This document shows positions 8,576-17,400 of a DNA stretch of 64,000 bases, piece after piece. Both the position numbers and the translations under genes were made by a program. How positions within the stretch are numbered: position 1 is the first letter of the stretch; each line of letters begins with the position of its first letter. Below the pieces are notes generated by a model. The model had not been told where the DNA came from, did not search any database, and worked only from the letters and a program-made list of their open reading frames with translations. Origin of the DNA: Kordia algicida (GTDB lineage Bacteria > Bacteroidota > Bacteroidia > Flavobacteriales > Flavobacteriaceae). Location of the stretch: assembly GCF_051013375.1 (NCBI RefSeq), contig NZ_CP142125.1; one strand, 5' to 3'.

Positions 8576-8740
8576 TTATTGTTTTACAGCAATTTGAAGC
8601 TGTTTAATCATCACATCAATACTTGGGATTCGATTTCTTTTTAAGCGTTCCCAAAGCTCATACAATGAACCAATCACATCGGCTAGGTGTGGTTGAGTTT
8701 CTTTTGTGGGCGTATTAGAGTGGCTTTGTTTTTCGTTCAT
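8576..8740 (-). CDS. 54-residue hypothetical protein overlapping the methyltransferase end
   Basis: This open frame starts at an ATG inside the last codons of the decayed methyltransferase, in another frame, and runs 54 residues (start MNEKQSHSNTPTKE, end KQLQIAVKQ). Such start-inside-stop overlaps are typical of translationally coupled genes. It has helix-forming composition (DVIGSLYELWERLKRNR) and no cysteines. Because its upstream partner is broken, it may no longer be made. Function unknown. Confidence 0.45.
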   Translation of the reverse strand: MNEKQSHSNTPTKETQPHLADVIGSLYELWERLKRNRIPSIDVMIKQLQIAVKQ

Positions 8741-10234
8741 TAATAAGTGCCAACATTTTTTTCTGTTTCTTATTTTTATCTTTTGTGAGGATTGTGGAAT
8801 CTAGATTGATGATATCACATATATGATAATGCTTATAAAGCCAGTTTAAAAATGTTCTTTTGTGTTTTATCATGCCTTGTTCATCAAATGATATATGAGA
8901 ATTTAGAACAATAACCGCTTTTCCATCATCTTTCATATTTAATAGTGCAAGCGCCATAATCAATTCACGAACTTGAAAATCATCAGCCATGAAATAAGCA
9001 TTGTCAAAATGCTGTTCAATAATATCTAGTTTTTCATTTTTGGTATTGGTAGATTTCATAAACGACGGATTGCAAACTACTAGATCAAAGGATTTATGCA
9101 TTTCTTTTGGATAAGGCGAAGTAGGATCGTATTTAGTAATTTTACTAAAATCTAAAAAATTTAGTGATCTTCTTTTCAATTTAGAAATTTCGTTGGCATG
9201 GGTAACGCGTTTATTTGCTCGAACCAATAAATTTCCTGTTCCTGCGGTGGTATCAAAACTGAAGTATCTTCATTCATTTGCAAATATCTTGCAATCATCA
9301 TAGCGATAGGTAAGGGCAGTATATGGCTATGTTCAGATCGTTGTTTATCATCCACAAAACTTCTATCGAATTACAAGTTCTGCCAAAAATAACGCATTCC
9401 ATCTATCCAAACATAGTTTTCATCATGGAAGTATCTATCTCTAACATAATCAATGGCACTTAATTCAATGGCTTCTTGTAATAGTTCATCGCTAGCAACC
9501 TTCTTTTCTTTACTAAAACTTTCTACTTGTAAAAGCGTTGGTTTTTTATGTTTATAATATAATAAACTCATTCCCGCAACAAAGCTATCAAAGTAAAATT
9601 TGGGGATTTTCGGCTCGTAATCCACTACATCAGTATTGATGAAATCCATTTGTTCAAGTTGCTTATCAAGTATATTTTTAATGTAGGTTTCAATACATTT
9701 TCTTGATACAAATAAACCGCTTACTTGCGATTGAATGTACTCACGCTTTTTTACATGTTCGGTATACTAAATATCCAATAAGCTTTGCCTTTTTTTTAAA
9801 TAGTCTAATTTTTTAGATAATTTATTTATTTTCCGATCAATGATGTTCATTCCTTCTGTTAGATCAGCTACAGGTCTAAAATTCTGAATTAAATACAGCC
9901 AGGGATATTTTTGTTTATTATCTAGAATTTGATTGAGTGTTTGCAGTAAAATATATCCTTTGCTTAAACTCACGTAAGGATGTTGTAAATCAGTAGGATA
10001 TCCAATTTTCTTGAGAAGATCAAAGCCGTTAATTTGCCAATGTCTATTTAGTTCACGCTTATTGAGATTGATTCCTAAATCAGTATAATTTTTAAGTTGT
10101 GTAACTTCAAAAAGTTCAAATTCTGATAATGAATCTAATGTCTCAATGGCCACATCAAGCAACTTAGGGAATTCAATTTTTAGTTTGGGAATAAATTGTA
10201 ATGGAATAGCTCCTTTTTGAAAACATTCACCCAC
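8715..10234 (-). pseudogene. decayed N6-adenine DNA methyltransferase
   Basis: Reading right to left, a frame from 10234 is interrupted by TAG at 9767-9769 but continues in the same frame to TAA at 9371-9373. It again continues in frame (SFVDDKQRSEHSHILPLPIA) until about 9255. There a missing base in a run of A (plus strand) shifts into the frame encoding DTTAGTGNLLVRANKR. That is SAM motif I (DxxxGTG), and it is followed by DLVVCNPSF, the catalytic NPPY/F motif with Ser in the third position. About 507 codons are recoverable. The first 155 residues could instead be a separate intact gene with a C-terminal coiled coil. Class I N6-methyltransferases of this type are common in Bacteroidota mobile elements. 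No partner restriction gene is present. Confidence 0.7.
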
Positions 10235-10582
10235 TCATATAATTTTTTAAAACAGAAGTCAATTTTTAACTCCTGCTTAGAAAAACTACCCTAAATATTT
10301 TTTACTGCAATGACAGGACTGCAACTAGAATTACGTGCAAAAATTTGATGAGTTTCAACATTTTTGCAAGAGGAATCATTATGATTTAAAATTATTTGTT
10401 AACATGAAATTAACAAGAAAAAACATAATATTTTATCAAAATATGACGCTTGCTGGTGGCAATTTGACGCTTATACAAAATAATTGTATCGAACAGAAAA
10501 AGTGCCCTACTTTGATTTACAAACCCAATTCCTAAAGAATCACCCAAGCTAAAAAAGACTAGAAATTTAAAAACAGCAATAC
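10235..10582. other. regulatory region upstream of the LytTR-RHS cluster
   Basis: There is no protein-coding signal I trust. The region holds an inverted repeat, GCAAAAAT at 10337-10344 and ATTTTTGC at 10360-10367, and the direct TGACGCTT repeats listed next. It serves as the promoter region for the LytTR regulator. Confidence 0.5.
10444..10472 (+). promoter_or_regulatory. candidate LytTR operator: TGACGCTT direct repeats
   Basis: TGACGCTT at 10444-10451 and again at 10465-10472 start exactly 21 bases apart, two helical turns. LytTR-domain regulators characteristically bind two direct repeats of about nine bases at this period. The LytTR gene starts 110 bases downstream, so autoregulation and control of the RHS genes are plausible. 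Confidence 0.5.
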
Positions 10583-10987
10583 ATGAAAATGACAAAAGAA
10601 AAAAACAACTACAAACAGGATATTTCAAACAGCACTAAACATATTCGTTTGGGTAGCAAACACAAGGGTGAGTATTTGCTAAAAGAACAGATTAGGTATA
10701 TAGAAGCCAACGAATGTTATACATGGTTTCATTTAACAGATGGTACACGTCAGCTAAGTTGTAAACCGATTGGATACTATGAAGAAGAACTCTCAGATGA
10801 TGGATTTGTTCGTATTCATCGCTCTTATTTAATCAATATGAGTCATTTAAAATCGTATGAATCCAAGTATCGCTTGGTATATCTCAAAGGGGAAACGGTC
10901 TTACCTGTGAGTTTTCGAAAAAATCGTGTGATTTCAAAGAAAATGGTAAAAACTACATCACATATTGCTTTGAAAGCGGCAGTATAG
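10583..10987 (+). CDS. LytTR-type DNA-binding protein
   Basis: A 134-residue protein consisting almost only of a LytTR DNA-binding domain (about residues 22-125): KEQIRYIEANECYTWFHL, then DGFVRIHRSYLINMSHL, the recognition region, then the VLPVSFRKNR ending. No receiver domain or membrane segment is present, so it is a stand-alone regulator whose activity must be set by abundance or a partner. It lies 55 bases upstream of two RHS genes transcribed in the same direction and probably controls them. A matching direct repeat is found upstream (10444-10472). Confidence 0.85.
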   Translation: MKMTKEKNNYKQDISNSTKHIRLGSKHKGEYLLKEQIRYIEANECYTWFHLTDGTRQLSCKPIGYYEEELSDDGFVRIHRSYLINMSHLKSYESKYRLVYLKGETVLPVSFRKNRVISKKMVKTTSHIALKAAV

Positions 10988-11042
10988 CTACACAAGAATC
11001 TTTTTAAAATAAAAATAATTAATAAACAAAAATCAGAATTAT

Positions 11043-14000
11043 ATGAAAAATCGTATTGCCGTGGTCTGCATGCTATTTTGTTTTACCCTGAGTTATGCTC
11101 AGATCAGTAATACAGAATACAGCACACCAGCAGTTATTCCTCAAGCGCCAGAAGTGGCATCCTTACTTCGTTACAGCGAAGTTCCTGTTTCGTATTATAA
11201 TGGTATTCCTAATGTTGGTGTGCCGATCTATACCTTACAAGGAAGAGAGCTTTCCGCACCCGTTAATTTATCGTATCACGCAGGTGGTCACCGCGTGAGT
11301 GAAGAATCCAGTTGGGTTGGACTCGGTTGGAGCCTCTCAGCAGGAGGACAAATCAGTCGTACTGTCAGAGGCTATCCAGATGATAGTACTCATGGATTTA
11401 TTTACAATCAATATACGGTTCAGTACATAAAAGATGTATGTGACCAAACTATTACCAATGACCCTAATGGCTGTGCATACTACACAGGACAACAAGCCAT
11501 CGATCAGCGTTTTGACTATGAGCCAGATGACTTTAATTATAGTATGTTTGGGCAGTCAGGACGTTTTATGTTTAATCAAAAACGTGATGTAAATCCAAAA
11601 GGAGAAATTGTGCAGTTTCCCAATAAGAACGTAAAGATTGCTCCAAGTTATACAGGTGATATCATCACAGGTTGGAAAATTACTGATACAAATGGTATCG
11701 TGTATGAATTTACAGAAGGAAATAAATTCCATAGTGCAGATACCTTTCAAAGTGTTTCAGGTCAAATAGAACTTTCTCCAGAAGATGGAGAAGGGAATAG
11801 CTATATTGAAACTTGGAATTTGATAAGTGTAACCAGTCCAAACGGAGATGTGATTACTTTAGAGTATGATCGTCCAATATTAGACGGTTATCCATCAGCG
11901 TACCCATTCAATGATATCACTACCACGCAAGGTTCACAGTCACTCATTACACATCAAAGTGGAGAAGAACTTACGGAGAAAAAACGTATTGACACCTATT
12001 CTATTACCAAACGTCATTATACGCTACTTTCTAAAATCACAAGTAGTAAAGGCTCGCTGCATTTTGTACGCGATGCAACCAATCGTCTAGATACTCAATC
12101 TAGTAAACAACGCTTGCAATATATAGAAGTCTATAACAGTGATAATCAACTTACTCAGCGTATCAAACTTACGCATGGATATTTCAATAGTCCATATGTA
12201 ACTAATAGTGAATTTATTGCTACAGGAACTAATGGGTACATTTCAGCAAACACCGACAGTTTTTTAAACAAACGATTGTATTTACAAAAAGTAACCTTTG
12301 AAGGGCATTATGGCGGACACAATCCTTCGGATGATTATAGCTATAGTTTTGGTTATAACACAGATATAATGCTTCCTCACAAACGATCTTATGCACAGGA
12401 TCATTGGGGCTATTACAATGGAAAAAGTAATAGTAATTTAATTCCATATTACAGTATCAGTACCAGTCAAAAAGCCAATCGTGAGGTAGATCCTGACTAC
12501 AGTAGTGCTTGTATTTTAAATAAAGTTACCTATCCAGAAGGTGGTGTTACTAAATTATACTTTGAAAATAATCGTGGAGATGTACGTAATGTTGTTTTGC
12601 CTCCCTATATAGAAAATAAAGTAAAAGTTGAAGCAGTAGCTTCGAATCAGCACAGTCTCACAGAGAATGGAAATGAAATTACGTATGTATTTTGGTCAAA
12701 TAATTTTACCGTAAGTAATGATGCCAAACCATCAGCGAGTGATGAAAATAAAGTCCAAATGGAGTATTTCGGATTTTCAAATCGATGTGACAATGTCGAT
12801 GCACTCTACACGGGTGCAGATCAGGTATGTAACTCCATGTTTTTTGATCTCTATGAAGTAAATGGATTCAATGAAACCCTAGTGCAGCGTTTTTCTATAT
12901 GGGAATCGGGTTCACTATTAGTGGATAAAGGGAGAACCTATAAAATAAAAATAGAGATTAGCGCAACCAATGCTGAGTATAATTTAGTGGATTATTACAG
13001 CGATGTGACTTTTTCATGGTTTGATGACAACCCTAATCAAACTACAGAAGTATTTGATTACTTTGGAGGGCTTCGCGTAAAAGCCATCAAGACCTATGAC
13101 CAAGAAAAACTTACAGCTTACAAAAGCTTTGACTATAGTGATGGCTATATTTTAAGTCAGCCTTTCTATTTTTCAGTAGGTACAGGTGGTGTTTATAAAT
13201 ATGTATCACAAAGTTGGGTGCCTTTACAGACTACACAATCAGGCTATGCAGGCTACAAGACAGTGATTGAAAATATCCATGAGGTAGCCACCGAAACGGG
13301 TTACAGTACTTTAGATGCGGGAAGTTCACAAACCAGACAAGTAAGACGCACCTATACGCCAGCTTCAACAGACATAGCTTTTCCAGGAGCGCCGTATACT
13401 CAAGATTGGGTAGGTGGAAACCCTGAATTAGAAGAAATCACAGGAAAAAGTAGTACTGCTACAGGATACAAAACCTTTGAAGAACAGAGTACAAATAATA
13501 TTCTAGGCTTTGTACTGAGTAGAGAATATCATTTATTTCCTTTTGATGTTGCAAGTCATGATAATGTAATGGATTGTGTGAATGATAATGGCTGTGATAT
13601 TTCACTAAACCTTTACAACATTTGGCCAGGCCAAAAGCTTCCTAACCGACAAACGGTAATTAGCAAAGAAGGAACACGTGAACTTACGCAGGTGACCGAG
13701 ACTTTCTATGAGAGCGTTCCCAATCATTACAATCCAACCAAAACACGTTTTACCGATAGTAAGGGAGATGTATATGAAACAGTGATTCGTTATCCTTATG
13801 AAGAAAATCATACTGGATTACTTACCGAAAACAGACTCACGGTTCCTTTAAAAACACAACAGTATAAAGATGCAACGCTAATGCAAACCGCAGTAAGTCA
13901 ATATGGAAGTTTTACAGGAACTGATCCTGCAACCAATCCTACAAATTTATTATTGCAATCGGTCTCAGGGGCTAAAAAGACCAATCCTCTTGAAGAACGT

Positions 14001-14399
14001 GTAAGCTATCACGGATATAACAAATACGGACAAGTACGTGAGGTATCAAAAACCAATGGAACGCACATTACTTACCTATGGGGATATAATTACAATTACC
14101 CGATCGCAAAAATTGAAAATGCTACCTACAGCCAAGTTGCTGCCATTGTGGATGAGAACAGTATTCAAAATATGACTGGAACAACCTTAGAGAATACCTT
14201 ACAAGCACTTCGCGATGGATTGCCACAATCAATGGTAAGTACTTATGTATATGATCCACTTATTGGAGTGACAAGAACAACTGATCCACGAGGCAGGAGT
14301 ATGTACTACATATACGATAGTATGGGACGTCTTAAGCACACCTTAGATCACGATCAGCATGTGCTAACTACCAACAACTACCACTATAAGAATAACTAA
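11043..14399 (+). CDS. secreted RHS/YD-repeat protein (N-terminal partner)
   Basis: An 1118-residue protein with a Sec signal peptide (MKNRIAVVCMLFCFTLSYAQ, cleavage after about residue 20). The early domain (PAVIPQAPEVASLLRYSEVPV ... GLGWSLSAGGQISR) is the typical start of Bacteroidota RHS-family proteins. Later come scattered YD-type repeats (YDYSDGY, YGQVREVSKTNGTHITYLWGYN, YDPLIGVTRTTDPRGRSMYYIYDSMGRL). It ends after the last YD repeat without the RHS core or toxin region. The next gene, 14 bases on, supplies those. The two therefore probably work as a split RHS system whose beta-cage shell spans two polypeptides. A sugar- or cell-surface-binding role has been proposed for such proteins but is not shown here. 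Confidence 0.85.
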   Translation: MKNRIAVVCMLFCFTLSYAQISNTEYSTPAVIPQAPEVASLLRYSEVPVSYYNGIPNVGVPIYTLQGRELSAPVNLSYHAGGHRVSEESSWVGLGWSLSAGGQISRTVRGYPDDSTHGFIYNQYTVQYIKDVCDQTITNDPNGCAYYTGQQAIDQRFDYEPDDFNYSMFGQSGRFMFNQKRDVNPKGEIVQFPNKNVKIAPSYTGDIITGWKITDTNGIVYEFTEGNKFHSADTFQSVSGQIELSPEDGEGNSYIETWNLISVTSPNGDVITLEYDRPILDGYPSAYPFNDITTTQGSQSLITHQSGEELTEKKRIDTYSITKRHYTLLSKITSSKGSLHFVRDATNRLDTQSSKQRLQYIEVYNSDNQLTQRIKLTHGYFNSPYVTNSEFIATGTNGYISANTDSFLNKRLYLQKVTFEGHYGGHNPSDDYSYSFGYNTDIMLPHKRSYAQDHWGYYNGKSNSNLIPYYSISTSQKANREVDPDYSSACILNKVTYPEGGVTKLYFENNRGDVRNVVLPPYIENKVKVEAVASNQHSLTENGNEITYVFWSNNFTVSNDAKPSASDENKVQMEYFGFSNRCDNVDALYTGADQVCNSMFFDLYEVNGFNETLVQRFSIWESGSLLVDKGRTYKIKIEISATNAEYNLVDYYSDVTFSWFDDNPNQTTEVFDYFGGLRVKAIKTYDQEKLTAYKSFDYSDGYILSQPFYFSVGTGGVYKYVSQSWVPLQTTQSGYAGYKTVIENIHEVATETGYSTLDAGSSQTRQVRRTYTPASTDIAFPGAPYTQDWVGGNPELEEITGKSSTATGYKTFEEQSTNNILGFVLSREYHLFPFDVASHDNVMDCVNDNGCDISLNLYNIWPGQKLPNRQTVISKEGTRELTQVTETFYESVPNHYNPTKTRFTDSKGDVYETVIRYPYEENHTGLLTENRLTVPLKTQQYKDATLMQTAVSQYGSFTGTDPATNPTNLLLQSVSGAKKTNPLEERVSYHGYNKYGQVREVSKTNGTHITYLWGYNYNYPIAKIENATYSQVAAIVDENSIQNMTGTTLENTLQALRDGLPQSMVSTYVYDPLIGVTRTTDPRGRSMYYIYDSMGRLKHTLDHDQHVLTTNNYHYKNN

Positions 14400-14413
14400 A
14401 ACCACATATACAA

Positions 14414-17400
14414 ATGAAAAAATACATATATACCCTTTTGCTTATCTGTGGTTTTACAGCCACCATGCAAGCGCAATTCGGTCCTGTGAATTGTGATACA
14501 TATTATTACGATTTAGACCGCGATGGCTTTGGAGGAACTACTGCCTATACAGGCACACAGACCGTAACTCCAGAGTTTAGAGAACTCAATAAATTAGTCT
14601 GCAATAGCAGTGATTGTGATGATACTGATCCGCAGATCAATCCTAATACCAATTGGGCAGTATTAGTTGATGGAGACGGTGATGGTTTTTTTGTCATCGG
14701 AAGTGTTGAGAAAGCATGTACACCAACTGATCCCAATGCAGTACTTATCGGAGCGGATGCCGTATTACAGAATTTTTCCTATTTACAATTAGACTGCGAT
14801 GATACCAATGGTAATCTAAAACAATCAACCCTATATTATCAAGATAGTGATGGTGATGGTTTTGGAGATATTGAAGTCGTTACCATGTCCTGTGCAGGGT
14901 CACCGCCAGCGGGTTATGTAGCCAATGCAGGAGATAGCTGTCCTAATACCTTTGGTCAGTATAACGGCTGTCCTGATGTGACCACTACGGAAGGGATTAG
15001 TCAAAACAAGAACTATGTACATAGTGTGGCATACCAACAACCAGTATATTTAGTAGAACTCTCAAATATTGCAGAGAAAGACAAGATTGAACAAGTCACT
15101 TATTTTGATGGTATGGGACGCGCAGAGTTACAAGTGGCTATCGGACAATCACCAAAAGATAATAGAGATATTAAAACTATTATTTCCTATGATAGCTATG
15201 GACGCGCTAATACCAGTTTTTTACCATACGTAGGGACTCAAAAAGGTGGCGGTTTTGTCAATAAAGTAGTTGGCGCGCCTAATACCAATCCAGACATCAA
15301 TCAGGAGATTAAAGAGCAACAACAGTTCTATCATAATAAATATCAAGATGAAGTAGCCTCTTTTACTACCAGTAACGGAGGACTCACCATGCTAAATGCT
15401 TTGGAGAATATTCCTGAAGACCTGCTTGATGACATTGCCAATAACACTCCAGAGACAGGTCTTTTATATCCATCTTATAGCACCAATGTCTATGATGAGA
15501 TTGACAGACCGACTCAAGTAGCAGCACCAGGGAAAGATTGGTCATTAGAATTTAATCACACCATTAAAATGGAATATGATCTTAATGATGCTGTTGTAGA
15601 TGCTGTAAAACGTTATGATGTAACGCATCCTTTTGGTCAGCCAGAAGATATTCAGTTAGTGATTAATGGTGTTTATCCAACAGGAGAACTTACCAAAACA
15701 GTTACGAAAGATGAAAATTGGCAGCCAAATCAAACGTATCCAACCGATCACACTACTGAGGAGTTTAAAAACAAATCTGGACAAATCGTACTAAAACGCA
15801 CCTATGATGGGGCAAAACAGTTAAATACTTATTACATCTATGATGACTTTGGAAATCTAACCTATGTATTACCTCCTATGGCATCAGCTCAAGCGGATAT
15901 TTTTACAAACGATGTATTAAATAAATTCTGTTATCAATACAAATACGATCATCGAAACAGACTCATTGAAAAGAAAATCCCTGGCAAAGGATGGGAATAT
16001 ATTGTGTATGATACGCTTGATCGTCCAGTACTTACCCAAGATGTAAACTTAAGCAATACTGATACTTGGCTTTTTACCAAATACGATGCGCTTGGAAGAG
16101 TCGTTTATACAGGGAAATATATAAGTGCTACCAATACCACTAGGGAAAACCTACAGAATACCGTTGCTACAAGCAATAGTTTATATGAGACAAAAATAGC
16201 TACATCTAATCTCATTGGAGATAGCTCTGTATTTTACAGTAATAGTGTTTTCCCAACAACGGGATTAGAAGTGCTTACTATCAATTACTATGACAATTAT
16301 AATTGGGATACAGGGACTTCCTTCGAGGCGAATTACAATCTTAATGGAAATGATGGAGTGACCACGACAGGAATTGTTCAGAAAAAAAGTGTAGGATTAC
16401 CAGTCTCATGGACAAATTCAGGCTTTGATACCGAAGCTACGATTCAGGGTGACGGATACATTCAATATACCATTACTCAAACTGACAATCAGCGTGTAAT
16501 GGTCGGACTTACTAGCGAAGCAACGGCAGGTGCAATACATTATAATACGATGGATTATGCCATATACACAGGCTATGGAACCAGCAAACGTGTATACGCT
16601 TATAAAAATGGATTACCAGAATCCTTCCCTGCTACCTACTGCAACATAGGAGACACCTTTAGAGTAGAACGCTCAGGGAATCAAATCTTATACAAGAAAA
16701 ACGGAGAAACTTTTCATTCGGTAATCACAAGTGATCTGGGAACCCTCGTTGGAGATGCTTCTTTTTGTGATCCAGATACCGCGATAGAAAATGTATACGT
16801 TGGGTATTCTGTGTTAGGACAAGATTTCACAAGCAATGTCAAAGGTATGGCAACAGGAAGTAAAGTACGTGTACTAGAGACTAATGACTGGATCACAACG
16901 GTGTCTTATTACGATGAAAAAGGACGTGTAATTCATACAAGTTCAACAAATGATTATCTTGATACTAGCGATGCTGTTAGTAGTTTATTGGACTTTACAG
17001 GAAAAGTACTGAAGACCAATACTACACACAAACAGGAAAACAATGATCCAATCGTAACTCGTGATGAGTATATGTATGATACTCATAACCGATTGCGCTA
17101 TCAGACAAAGCAAATTAATAATGAAGATAAAGAACTGATTGCTAGAAATCACTATGATGAATTAGGGCAATTAGTACAAAAACAAGTAGGTAGTCGTTTG
17201 CCAAAAATAAGTGCTTACACGAATATTAATAATATTACACAAGATAAAGAGCAACTCGCTAAAACATCAGCTACCGCATGGGATGGTGGACTTACTACAG
17301 TAGAGACTATTACAGGTGATGGATACCTGAGTTATATACTTTCTCAGTCAAACAAAACCATGATGATAGGACTCTCTGATGTAGTTGGTAACGATAGTTA

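Noticed and set aside
10335..10535. 66-codon plus-strand frame before the LytTR gene
   Set aside because: It is low in coding character, overlaps the inverted repeat and the TGACGCTT operator-like repeats, and ends without a clear ribosome-binding context or partner.
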